DNA from: Olsenella sp. An270 | GTDB taxonomy: Bacteria; Actinomycetota; Coriobacteriia; Coriobacteriales; Atopobiaceae | Assembly (NCBI RefSeq): GCF_002159735.1 | Contig: NZ_NFJF01000006.1 | Location: 108,777 to 172,776 of the forward strand | Length of the DNA stretch: 64,000 nucleotides | Direction of reading: 5' to 3' | Shown: in pieces, positions 10,074 through 17,481 of the stretch | Layout of the letters: each line of letters opens with the position of its first letter | How positions within the stretch are numbered: the first letter of the stretch is position 1 | Translations under genes and position numbers: made by a program | Notes under the pieces: generated by a model | Database searches by the model: none | Seen by the model: the letters and a program-made list of their open reading frames with translations, nothing else | What the model was told of the DNA's origin: nothing

Positions 10074-10165
10074 GCGGCCGGGCGATAAGAACCCGGCGCT
10101 CGGACAGTCCTCGCCGCAAAGGGCGCGGCTGCGGAACTCGCGGCGGGTTCTTATCGCCCGGCCGC
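10074..10165. repeat. 22-bp perfect inverted repeat between convergent genes
   Basis: Arms 10074-10095 and 10144-10165 (GCGGCCGGGCGATAAGAACC... and its exact complement) enclose 48 nt. It lies 12 bp past the plus-strand desulfidase stop and 33 bp before the ogt stop. It could act as a two-way terminator, but neither side has a T-run. The arm contains GCGATAAGAAC, one base away from the window's repeated GCGAGAAGAAC word. Confidence 0.75.
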
Positions 10166-10197
10166 GATGCGCCCATCGGCGCCTTGGAGCCGAGGGA

Positions 10198-10680
10198 CTA
10201 GACGCGGCCCTGCTCCAGCTCGAGCAGCGCTCGCTTGCGATCGAGGCCGCCGGCGTAGCCGGTGAGGGAGCCGTCTGAGGCAACCACGCGGTGGCACGGG
10301 ACGATCACGCTGATGGGGTTCTTGCCCACGGCGGTCCCAATGGCGCGAGGCGACGACCCCAGCTCAGCTGCGAGCTCGCCGTACGTGCGGGTCTCCCCGT
10401 ACGGGATGGCCAGAAGCGCGCTCCATACGCGGCGCTGGAAGGCGGTGCCGCGCGGTGCCAGCGGGACGTCGGTCACGCCCGGGCGCTCCCCTGCGAAGTA
10501 CGCGTCCAGCCAGCGGCTCGCAGCCGCCAGCGCGGGCGTCTCAGCCTCCGCGTTCTTCTCGGCATCATCCAGTCCGCGCGCAAAGTAGCGCTGCCCGTAG
10601 AACCACGCGCCCGTCAGGCCCTCATCATCTGCCGCCAGCAGCATCCTCCCGAGCGGAGACTCGTAGTCGCAGGTGGCCAT
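10198..10680 (-). CDS. ogt: Methylated-DNA--[protein]-cysteine S-methyltransferase
   Basis: The start is taken at 10680 (MATCDYESPLGRMLLAADD), adjacent to the upstream tsaD stop (10682-10684) with GGGAG close by. The 160-residue protein carries the suicide active-site motif IVPCHRVV with Cys129, the RAIGTAVGKNP helix-turn-helix and the GETRTYGELA stretch. It repairs O6-alkylguanine by transferring the alkyl group to its own cysteine. A nonconserved linker (about residues 40-50) reads AEKNAEAE, encoded by a GTTCTTCTCG copy. Confidence 0.93.
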   Translation of the reverse strand: MATCDYESPLGRMLLAADDEGLTGAWFYGQRYFARGLDDAEKNAEAETPALAAASRWLDAYFAGERPGVTDVPLAPRGTAFQRRVWSALLAIPYGETRTYGELAAELGSSPRAIGTAVGKNPISVIVPCHRVVASDGSLTGYAGGLDRKRALLELEQGRV

Positions 10681-10681
10681 C

Positions 10682-13138
10682 CTACTCCCAGGTGGGAGGG
10701 ACGGGGGCGTTGGGGGTGGCCCAGGTGCCAAGGGCGGCGTTGGGGTCGGCATCGAGCGTGAGCGGCGAGAAGGACCCCGCGTTGTAGCTCCGCAGGGCCG
10801 CGATGCCGATCATCGCCGCGTTGTCGCCGCAGGCCCGCATGGGCGGCACCGTCACGCGCACGCCGCGCTTCTCGAAGGCCTTGCGGTAGGCCGCGCGCAG
10901 GCCCGGGTTTGCCGCCACGCCGCCGCCGACGCAGAAGTCGGAGACGCCGGTCTGCTCCACGGCGGTCACGGCCTTGGCCACCTGCACGTCGATGACCGCC
11001 GCCTCGAAGCTCGCGGCCAGGTCGGGCAGGTTGATGGGGCGCCCCGCGCGGTTCTCGCCCTCGATGTAGGTGATGACGGCGGTCTTGAGGCCAGACAGGC
11101 TGAAGGAGTAGTCCCCGCTGTGCATCATCGCGCGCGGGAAGTGGATGGCCTTGGGGTTGCCCTGCGCGGAGAGCTTGGAGATCACGGGGCCGCCGGGGTA
11201 GCCCAGCCCGAGCGCCTTGGCCACCTTGTCGAAGGCCTCGCCCACCGCGTCGTCGATGGTGGAGCCCAGAATCTCGTAGTCGCCCCAGGCGCGCACGTGC
11301 ACGAGCATGGTGTTGCCGCCGGAGACGAGGCTCGCCACGAAGGGCGGCTGCAGGTCCGGCGTCTCGAAGAGGTTGGCCATGAGGTGGCCCTCGAGGTGGT
11401 GCACGGCAATGAGCGGCAGGTCGGCGGCCGCACAGAGACCCTTGGCAAAGGCCACGCCCACCACGAGCGCGCCCACGAGACCAGGTCCCGCCGTGCACCC
11501 CACCGCCGCGAGGTCGGCCGGCACCAGCGTGTCCACGCCAAAGTGCTCGCCGGCGCGCGCGAGCGTCTCCTCGAAGACGCCCACGATGGCCTCGGTGTGC
11601 TTGCGGGAGGCAATCTCGGGCACCACGCCGCCGAAGCGCGCGTGGAAGTCGATCTGCGTGGCCACGACGCTCGCGCAGACCACGCCGTGGGAGTCGGTCA
11701 CGGCCATGGCGGTCTCGTCACAGGAGGACTCGATCGTGAGGATGAGCGGGCCGGCAGCGGCCAGCGCGGCCGTGGCCTCGGGCGTGCGCTCGCCGGGCAC
11801 GATGGGCCACGGGCGGATCGAGGGCGCGGGCTCCGGGCGGCCGGTCGCGATCACGGCGTCCGCCGCGAGCGGCAGCGGGGCACGCAGGATGAGGGCATCG
11901 TGGCCGGCGCCGTAGTAGCCCGGGCGACGGCCCTCCTCCGCGAGGCCGAGCGCGCCGTAGAGGGCGCGGGCGGGCTCGTTCTTGTCGTCCACCTCGAGGG
12001 AGATCGTCTGCGCGCCGAGCATCTGCGCGTCGTAGGCCACGCGAGCAACGAGGCGCGCGGCAATCCCCTCGCGGCGACGCGCCGCGTCCACGACGACCTC
12101 CTCGACCTCAAAGTCGGCCCCGGCGAGCACGCCGCCCGCGAAGCCGATGACGCTCCCCTGGTCGTGCGCGACCCACCAGCTGCGGCCGGGCTGGGAGAGC
12201 TCCTCGTAGAACATCTTCTCGGTCCACGGCGTGTGCGCGGAGGCCTCGTAGACGGCGGCCTCGAGCGCGGCCACGGCGGCGGTGTCGTTCACCGTCATGG
12301 GGCGCAACTGCAGGTGGATGCCCGCGAGCGCGTCATCGACGCCGGTGAGCTCCACGGACGCCGGCTTCTTGAGGCCGAGGCGCGTGCGCTCTGCCTCCTC
12401 GGCGTCGGAGAGGCGCGTGTAGATGGGAAGGACCAGCGCCGGGTCACCGGACTGCTCGTCAAAGACGCCGGCCTCGACGGCCGCGCGGAGTAGGCCCTCG
12501 CCCGTAGGGTACCACGCCTCCTCGGGCGAGAAGGACGCGAGCCCCGCGGCCTCGAAGCGCGCGCGATACTTGACCAGGCCGTTGCCCGTGAGCGTGAGGT
12601 CGGCCGCGTCGGTGCGTCCCGCCCACGCGTCCACGCAGGCGTCGGCCTTGAGCACGGTCTCGGCGGGGAAGGTGCGGTGCGCGCCGGCGTCATCCAGTTC
12701 GTAGATGCCGGGGTAGACCTCGCCGCGCATGGCGTCGCCCGCCACCGCGAGCGTGCCGCGCGCGCCGGCGGCATGCGCCGACCACGCCATCGCGTCGAGC
12801 GCCGAGGTGCCAAAGAGCGGAAGTCCCGCGCCGCACGCGAGGCCCTTGGCCGTGGCGATGCCGATGCGCACGCCCGTGAACGAGCCGGGGCCGCGCCCCA
12901 CGAGCACGGCGTCGAGGTCGCCCATCGCAAGGCCGGCGTCGGCGAGCGCCTGCTGCGCCGTGGTCACGAGCTCCACGTTGGCCTGGCGGCGGCACATGTG
13001 GTCGCGCGCGGCCAGCACCGTCACGGCGCCGTCCGCGCCCACGCGCCCGACGGCGCAGGCCAGCATGTCCGTGGACGTATCCAGCGCAAGGATGATCTTC
13101 TCGGCAGGGGTCGCCACCGCGGCGTTCTTCTCGCTCAT
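10682..13138 (-). CDS. tsaD: TsaB-RimI-TsaD triple fusion (t6A synthesis and N-acetyltransferase)
   Basis: A single 818-residue protein with three enzymes in order. Residues 15-250 are TsaB (LALDTSTDMLACAVG, GRGPGSFTGVRIG). Residues 275-425 are a RimI-like GNAT acetyltransferase (HLQLRPMTVND, acetyl-CoA loop RRREGIA at 354-360, ending DALILRAPLP). Residues 463-800 are TsaD/Gcp (TIESSCDETAMAV, SRKHTEAI, metal site HHLEGH at 580-585, GGGVAANPGLR). TsaB and TsaD act with TsaE to place threonylcarbamoyl on A37 of ANN-decoding tRNAs; RimI acetylates ribosomal protein S18. tsaE is encoded about 2 kb upstream on the same strand. The genes are usually separate; no frameshift is seen. The MSEKN start overlaps a GTTCTTCTCG copy. 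Confidence 0.95.
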   Translation of the reverse strand: MSEKNAAVATPAEKIILALDTSTDMLACAVGRVGADGAVTVLAARDHMCRRQANVELVTTAQQALADAGLAMGDLDAVLVGRGPGSFTGVRIGIATAKGLACGAGLPLFGTSALDAMAWSAHAAGARGTLAVAGDAMRGEVYPGIYELDDAGAHRTFPAETVLKADACVDAWAGRTDAADLTLTGNGLVKYRARFEAAGLASFSPEEAWYPTGEGLLRAAVEAGVFDEQSGDPALVLPIYTRLSDAEEAERTRLGLKKPASVELTGVDDALAGIHLQLRPMTVNDTAAVAALEAAVYEASAHTPWTEKMFYEELSQPGRSWWVAHDQGSVIGFAGGVLAGADFEVEEVVVDAARRREGIAARLVARVAYDAQMLGAQTISLEVDDKNEPARALYGALGLAEEGRRPGYYGAGHDALILRAPLPLAADAVIATGRPEPAPSIRPWPIVPGERTPEATAALAAAGPLILTIESSCDETAMAVTDSHGVVCASVVATQIDFHARFGGVVPEIASRKHTEAIVGVFEETLARAGEHFGVDTLVPADLAAVGCTAGPGLVGALVVGVAFAKGLCAAADLPLIAVHHLEGHLMANLFETPDLQPPFVASLVSGGNTMLVHVRAWGDYEILGSTIDDAVGEAFDKVAKALGLGYPGGPVISKLSAQGNPKAIHFPRAMMHSGDYSFSLSGLKTAVITYIEGENRAGRPINLPDLAASFEAAVIDVQVAKAVTAVEQTGVSDFCVGGGVAANPGLRAAYRKAFEKRGVRVTVPPMRACGDNAAMIGIAALRSYNAGSFSPLTLDADPNAALGTWATPNAPVPPTWE

Positions 13139-13217
13139 TCACAGCTCTTCTCGCTCGGAGGTTCAACCCTTCTAGTGTAGTCAAACCCCGGGCGGGGCGG
13201 GCTTGCCGCGCTTCTCG

Positions 13218-13300
13218 CTCACGTGACTTTTGCGGCCGCAAATCTCAGCCAAGCTTTTGGGTTTCCCCAGTTGAGCGAAAAACTCGCCTCACTTTTGTGG
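13218..13300 (+). repeat. Three degenerate 18-nt direct repeats (CTC-n-CTTTTGnGG)
   Basis: CTCACGTGACTTTTGCGG (13218), CTCAGCCAAGCTTTTGGG (13244) and CTCGCCTCACTTTTGTGG (13283) lie in the gap between tsaB-rimI-tsaD and the DUF3783-like gene. The first unit overlaps the palindrome TTTGCGGCCGCAAA. CTTCTCGC words lie just to the left (13145 and 13211). No reading frame was recognised here. Confidence 0.5.
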
Positions 13301-13321
13301 AACCAACACCACAGCCCGGCG

Positions 13322-13756
13322 TCACGAGCCCATCTGGGCGTGCTCGGCGGCGACCGCCTCCATCAGCCGCGCGAGCGGCCACGCGCGGTTGGCCTTGGTG
13401 AGCAGCGCCTTGGGACCCACTACGCACCCCGCCTCGCGCGAGCGGGCGAGAAACTCGTTCACCTGCGCGTCGGAGAGGCCGCACAGCAGCACGAACTCCC
13501 CCACCGCCGGCGTCGACCCCGCGTATGGCATCACCGCCGGTCGGAACCCCGGGAGCCGTGCGAACGCGCCGGCCGGGTCGCCCAGGCGCTCGGGCAGCGC
13601 CGTACGCGCCACCACGCCCATCTCCTTCAGCACCGCCCGGACCGTCGCGCCCTTCTCGACAGAGGGGTCAAGCCCCCAGAGCACCGCGCACGGCGCGGGC
13701 CCCGAGGGCTTGACCTTCTTCGATCCGGCGGCCTTCTTCCTAGGCCGACCAGCCAT
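13322..13756 (-). CDS. DUF3783-like small protein
   Basis: 144 residues from the ATG at 13756, which overlaps the rubrerythrin stop (TAATG), so the two are translationally coupled. The N-terminus is Lys-rich ([16 protein letters not shown]). The C-terminal part (LLCGLSDAQVNEFLARSREAG, then KALLTKANRAWPLARLMEAVAAEH) matches by memory the DUF3783 pattern. The biochemical role is unknown. Coupling to rubrerythrin behind a Fur/PerR gene suggests a part in redox or peroxide response, but only by association. Confidence 0.7.
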   Translation of the reverse strand: MAGRPRKKAAGSKKVKPSGPAPCAVLWGLDPSVEKGATVRAVLKEMGVVARTALPERLGDPAGAFARLPGFRPAVMPYAGSTPAVGEFVLLCGLSDAQVNEFLARSREAGCVVGPKALLTKANRAWPLARLMEAVAAEHAQMGS

Positions 13757-14343
13757 TAGCCGAAGTAGCGCTCGAGCAGGCCCTTGAGAGCCTTGCCGTG
13801 ACGGGCCTCGTCGCGCGCCATCTCGTGGACGGTGTCGTGGATGGCGTCGAGGTTGTTCTTCTTGGCGCAGGTGGCCAGCTCGACCTTGCCCTGCGTGGCG
13901 CCGAACTCGCAGTCGACGCGCCAGGCGAGGTTGTCCTTCGTGGTGGCCTTCATGTTGGGCTCGAGCTCCTCGCCGAGCAGCTCGGCGAACTTGGAGGCGT
14001 GCTCGGCCTCCTCGTAGGCGGCCTTCTCCCAGTAGAGGCCGATCTCGGGGTAGCCCTCGCGGTGAGCGATGCGCGCCATGCAGAGGTACATGCCGACCTC
14101 GGAGCACTCGCCGTTGAAGTTGGCCTTGAGCTGCTCGAGGATGTAGGCCTTGTCCTCGTCGGAGACGTCGGGGTTGTCCTTCACGGTCTTGTCGTAGATG
14201 CCGTACTCGTGCTCGGCGGCGAGCTTGAGCTCACCCTCGACCTTCTCGAACTGGCTGGCCGGAGCGTGGCAGACCGGGCACTCCGCCGGCGGCTCGGCGC
14301 CCTCGTAGATGTAACCGCAGACCTTGCAGACCCACTTGTCCAT
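13756..14343 (-). CDS. Reverse rubrerythrin (N-terminal rubredoxin domain)
   Basis: A 195-residue protein. The first 35 residues are a rubredoxin-like iron site (Cys6, Cys9, Cys22, Cys25). The rest is a ferritin-like four-helix bundle with the two di-iron EX-EXXH motifs ([17 protein letters not shown] and [11 protein letters not shown]). Rubredoxin-first order is the reverse of classic rubrerythrin and is common in anaerobes, where these proteins act as peroxide reductases. It sits 63 bp downstream of the Fur/PerR gene, which probably controls it, and is coupled to the DUF3783-like gene. Confidence 0.93.
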   Translation of the reverse strand: MDKWVCKVCGYIYEGAEPPAECPVCHAPASQFEKVEGELKLAAEHEYGIYDKTVKDNPDVSDEDKAYILEQLKANFNGECSEVGMYLCMARIAHREGYPEIGLYWEKAAYEEAEHASKFAELLGEELEPNMKATTKDNLAWRVDCEFGATQGKVELATCAKKNNLDAIHDTVHEMARDEARHGKALKGLLERYFG

Positions 14344-14406
14344 CGTGAACCTCCTGTTGTCGTGTGGTGCGGGACCGCGGCCCCGCCCCTCTCCTATGCA
14401 CGCGGC

Positions 14407-14832
14407 TCAGGCGCTCGCCTGTGCCGTTGATGCCTCGTCGTTCTTCTCGGTCGCCTGGCACGCGGGGCACACGCCGTCAAACTGCACGGTGTGGCCGCAG
14501 ACCCGATAGCCGGACGCACGCTCGGCCATGCGCTCCACGTGCTCGTCGAGCACGGGGACCATGACGTCGTCCACCCGGCCGCAGCAGACGCAGCGGACGT
14601 GGTAGTGCGCGAACGTCTGGTGGTCAAAGCGGTCGGCCCCGTTGTTGATGCGCACGCGGCCGATGACGCCCTCGTCGGCGAGCCTCCCCAACGTACGATA
14701 GACGGTCGCCCGCCCCACGCTGGGATGCTCCGCGTGAACGGCCTCGTAGACCTCGTCGGCGGTGGGATGGTTGGCAAGCGCGCGCAGAGCGTCGGCGATG
14801 ACCTGGCGCTGCACGGTGTTTCTCGCTGGCAT
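14407..14832 (-). CDS. Fur/PerR-family metalloregulator
   Basis: The start is set at 14832 (MPARNTVQRQ) with GGGAGGTGGGAC before it; the reading frame extends upstream but without a ribosome site. 141 residues. The winged helix has PSVGRATVYRTLGRLADEG, and the metal regions are DRFDHQTFAHYHVRC (His76, His78), Cys81/Cys84 and Cys122/Cys125, the structural zinc set of PerR-like members. A rubrerythrin gene directly downstream favours a peroxide sensor over an iron-uptake Fur. The C-terminal tail ATEKNDEAS is encoded by a GTTCTTCTCG copy. Confidence 0.9.
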   Translation of the reverse strand: MPARNTVQRQVIADALRALANHPTADEVYEAVHAEHPSVGRATVYRTLGRLADEGVIGRVRINNGADRFDHQTFAHYHVRCVCCGRVDDVMVPVLDEHVERMAERASGYRVCGHTVQFDGVCPACQATEKNDEASTAQASA

Positions 14833-14869
14833 GTCCCACCTCCCTCGTGTCTGATATGAGGATAGCATA

Positions 14870-14903
14870 TTGAGACTAAATCTCAAGTGAGATTTTTTCT
14901 CAT
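14870..14903. promoter_or_regulatory. Overlapping inverted repeats, likely Fur/PerR autoregulatory operator
   Basis: TTGAGACTAAATCTCAA (14870-14886) and AAATCTCAAGTGAGATTT (14878-14895) overlap in a locally AT-rich stretch 38-70 bp upstream of the regulator start, followed by another TCTCA. Repeated TGAGA half-sites in this position fit self-regulation. The sites differ from the classical PerR box, and no binding data are available. Confidence 0.6.
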
Positions 14904-14963
14904 TTTGAATGCCGGAATACGGGCAGGGGGCGCGCCCGGCCGACGCTTCCAGGCATATTCGAC

Positions 14964-15133
14964 GGGCACTTTTGACGACACCTGCCTTCCACGCCGACTT
15001 CTGAATAGATTTCTATTCAGAGGGACGCTCAGGCAAAGTTTGGCCCCGCAAAAGACCAGATAAAGTTGGCGCGCATTCCGCCGTTCAGGGTAACGCGCGT
15101 CAAAAACTATTCAGAAGTCGGCATAGAAGGCAG
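14964..15133. repeat. Long inverted-repeat element, copy 2 (27-98-27 geometry)
   Basis: Arms 14982-15008 and 15107-15133 are 27 nt with two mismatches and enclose exactly 98 nt, the same as copy 1. The inner hairpin CTGAATAG-ATTT-CTATTCAG sits beside the left arm, where copy 1 has it beside the right arm, so the two copies are in opposite orientation. The outer flank 14964-14981 (GGGCACTTTTGACGACAC) also matches copy 1. Most of the 317-bp gap 14833-15149 is this element plus the operator region. Confidence 0.85.
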
Positions 15134-15149
15134 ATGCTCGAGAAAAAGA

Positions 15150-15629
15150 TCACAGCGCGGCGAGAAGGGCCTCACCCCGCGCGTCGTGCGCGACCAGCCG
15201 GACCTCGCGCGGGGGCTCCTCGCCCGGCGTCGCCTCGTCGTCGAGGCGCGTGACGAAGACGTCCACGCGCGCGTCGCCGATCTGGTCGGCGAACTGCTCG
15301 CCCCACTCGATCGAGCATACACCGTCGGCGCCGAGCACGTCGAAGATCCCCGTGTCCTCCAGCTGGTCGGGGTCGTCCAGACGGTAGAGGTCGAAGTGAT
15401 AGAGCGGCATCTCGGCGCCCTCGTAGACCATCTCGATGGTGAACGTGGGGCTCGTGACGTCGCCCTCCACCCCCATGCCGGCGGCGATTCCCTTGGTGAG
15501 CTGGGTCTTCCCCGCCCCGAGGTCGCCCGTCAGCACGAGCACGTCACCGGCGGTGAGGGCGCGGCCCAGACGCTCGCCCAGCGCGATCGTCTCCTCGCGG
15601 GAGATCGTGCGGAAGCTCCTCTCGCCCAT
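15150..15629 (-). CDS. tsaE: tRNA t6A biosynthesis ATPase TsaE
   Basis: 159 residues with P-loop GDLGAGKTQLTKG, SPTFTIEMVYEG and the LYHFDLYRLDDPDQLEDTGIFD stretch typical of TsaE/YjeE. It is the ATPase that resets the TsaB-TsaD complex during threonylcarbamoylation of tRNA A37. Its ATG directly abuts the stop of the uracil-DNA glycosylase gene (15630-15632). Partner domains TsaB and TsaD are encoded as a fusion 2 kb downstream on the same strand. Confidence 0.95.
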   Translation of the reverse strand: MGERSFRTISREETIALGERLGRALTAGDVLVLTGDLGAGKTQLTKGIAAGMGVEGDVTSPTFTIEMVYEGAEMPLYHFDLYRLDDPDQLEDTGIFDVLGADGVCSIEWGEQFADQIGDARVDVFVTRLDDEATPGEEPPREVRLVAHDARGEALLAAL

Positions 15630-16244
15630 CTATGCCTCCGTCCCCGCCGGGTGCTCCGCGAGCCAGGCGCCCACCATGCGCAGGTCGGCCTCGAGCAGCG
15701 GCTGCCACTCCGCGTGGTAGATGCAAGCCGCCGGGTGGAACGTCGGGCACACCGTGAAGTGGCCGGTCTGGTAGAGCTGGCCGCGCAGCGAGGTCACGCC
15801 CTTGTTGGTGCGCAGGACGAACTGCGACGCAAAGTTGCCCAGGCACACGATCACGTCCGGCCAGATCGAGCGGATCTGCTCGCGCAGAAACGGCGCGCAG
15901 GCCTCGATCTCCTCGGGCTTGGGGTTGCGGTTCCCGGGCGGTCGGCACTTGACCACGTTGGCGATGTAGATCTGGTCGCGCGTGAGACCAGCCAAGCCGA
16001 GAAGGGCGTCCAGCTTGTGGCCCGCCGCTCCCACGAACGGCTCGCCCTGCAGGTCCTCGTTGCGTCCGGGACCCTCGCCGACGAACATCACGCGCGCGTG
16101 CGGGTCACCCACGCCGAAGACGAGGTTGGTGCGCGTGGCGCCCAGCGGGCAGAGCTGGCAGTTGCCCATGAGGTCGCGGATCTCCCGCAGCGAGACCTCG
16201 CGCGGCCCCTGGTGCTCGTGGCCGGGTATGTGCATGACGGACAT
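15630..16244 (-). CDS. Uracil-DNA glycosylase, family 4 (4Fe-4S)
   Basis: The start at 16244 (MSVMHIPGHEHQ) has AAGGGGG nine bases upstream. A TTG at 16313 would lengthen it by 23 residues and overlap alr by 20 bp, but lacks a ribosome site. The family-4 signature GEGPGRNEDLQGEPFVG, an IANVVKCRPPGNRNP stretch, the cluster-type cysteines of the CQLCPLG region and a C-terminal TFHPAACI motif are present. It excises uracil from DNA. It is followed without spacing by tsaE. Confidence 0.9.
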   Translation of the reverse strand: MSVMHIPGHEHQGPREVSLREIRDLMGNCQLCPLGATRTNLVFGVGDPHARVMFVGEGPGRNEDLQGEPFVGAAGHKLDALLGLAGLTRDQIYIANVVKCRPPGNRNPKPEEIEACAPFLREQIRSIWPDVIVCLGNFASQFVLRTNKGVTSLRGQLYQTGHFTVCPTFHPAACIYHAEWQPLLEADLRMVGAWLAEHPAGTEA

Positions 16245-16293
16245 GAGGTCGAGCCCCCTTCGCTCCGCGGCGGTGCCGCCCGCGGCCGTCCCC

Positions 16294-17454
16294 TTACGTG
16301 TAGATTTTCTCAAGTCTCATCCCAAAGTCGCAGACGACCTCGTAGTTGATGGTGTTGCGCAGCGATGCCATCTCCTCGGCGCTGATTCGCTCGTCATCGC
16401 TCGCGCCCAGGATGGTGACGACGTCACCGTACTCCACCGGCCGCGTCGGGCGATAGGAGCGCGTGGGGTTCACGTCCACGGCGAACATGAACTGGTCCAT
16501 GCAGATGTTGCCCACCTGGCGGCAGCGCATGCCGCCCACGAGGACCTCCATGCGGTTGGAGAGCTCGCGCGCCAGGCCGTCGGCGTAGCCGATGGGCACG
16601 GTGGCGACCTGGATGTTCTGCTTCGGGACGCGCCAGGTGAGGCCGTAGCCCACGCCGTCGCCCACGTTGGGGTAGATTGCGCGCGTGACGCGGCCGCGCA
16701 CGCTCATGACCGGCTCCAGGTCAAGGTAGGAGCGGGTGATCTCCGCAGGGTGGAGGCCGTAGAGGCCGATCCCCACGCGGCACATGTCGAAGTGGCACTC
16801 CGGGTGCATGATCGTGCCCGGCGTGTTATCGCAGTGGACGAGGCCCGTCTCGAGCCCGGCGCCGCGCAGGGCCTCCACGGTCTCGCGGAAGCGGTTGAGC
16901 TGCAGGGCGAAGTCCCAGTCGTCGGGGACGTCGGCGGTGGCGAAGTGCGTGAAGGTGCCGGCGCACTCCAGGCCGCGATGGAAGTCTATCGTGCGGCGCA
17001 GCTCGACGGCGTCGGAGCGACGCACGCCGATGCGCGTCATGCCGGTATCGACGGCCAGGTGGTAGCGGGCCACGCGGTTCTCGGCGGCAGCGGCCTCACC
17101 GAGCGCGAGCGCGAAGTCGGCCGTGTAGACCGACGGCATGAGGTCGTGCTCCACGAGCGTGCGCACGCAGTCCACGGGCGGCTCGGACAGCACGAGGATG
17201 GGCCACTCGACGCCCGCCTCGCGCAGGGCCACGCCCTCGGCGACGGTCGCCACGGCGAACTGGCTCGCCCCGGCGGAGTGCATGACCTTGACGCACGGGA
17301 CGGCGCCGTGTCCGTAGGCGTCGGCCTTGACGACGCACATGAGCTCCACGCCGCGCTCGAGCCGCCGCCTGAAGGCGGTAGTGTTGCGCCGCAGCGCGGC
17401 GAGGTTGACCTCGACCCACGCCCAGCGGCTCTCCGGACCCTGCACCCTCTCCAC
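16294..17454 (-). CDS. alr: Alanine racemase
   Basis: A pyridoxal-phosphate enzyme making D-alanine for peptidoglycan. Lys43 in VVKADAYGHG is the cofactor lysine, and GDGVGYGLTWRV holds the second catalytic tyrosine region. The start is placed at the GTG at 17454 because GGAGGGGG lies seven bases upstream; an in-frame TTG six bases earlier is too close to that site. About 386 residues, normal length. It lies 27 bp downstream of nnrDE. Confidence 0.95.
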   Translation of the reverse strand: MERVQGPESRWAWVEVNLAALRRNTTAFRRRLERGVELMCVVKADAYGHGAVPCVKVMHSAGASQFAVATVAEGVALREAGVEWPILVLSEPPVDCVRTLVEHDLMPSVYTADFALALGEAAAAENRVARYHLAVDTGMTRIGVRRSDAVELRRTIDFHRGLECAGTFTHFATADVPDDWDFALQLNRFRETVEALRGAGLETGLVHCDNTPGTIMHPECHFDMCRVGIGLYGLHPAEITRSYLDLEPVMSVRGRVTRAIYPNVGDGVGYGLTWRVPKQNIQVATVPIGYADGLARELSNRMEVLVGGMRCRQVGNICMDQFMFAVDVNPTRSYRPTRPVEYGDVVTILGASDDERISAEEMASLRNTINYEVVCDFGMRLEKIYT

Positions 17455-17481
17455 GCTCAATCCCCCTCCCGGCGCGACGCG

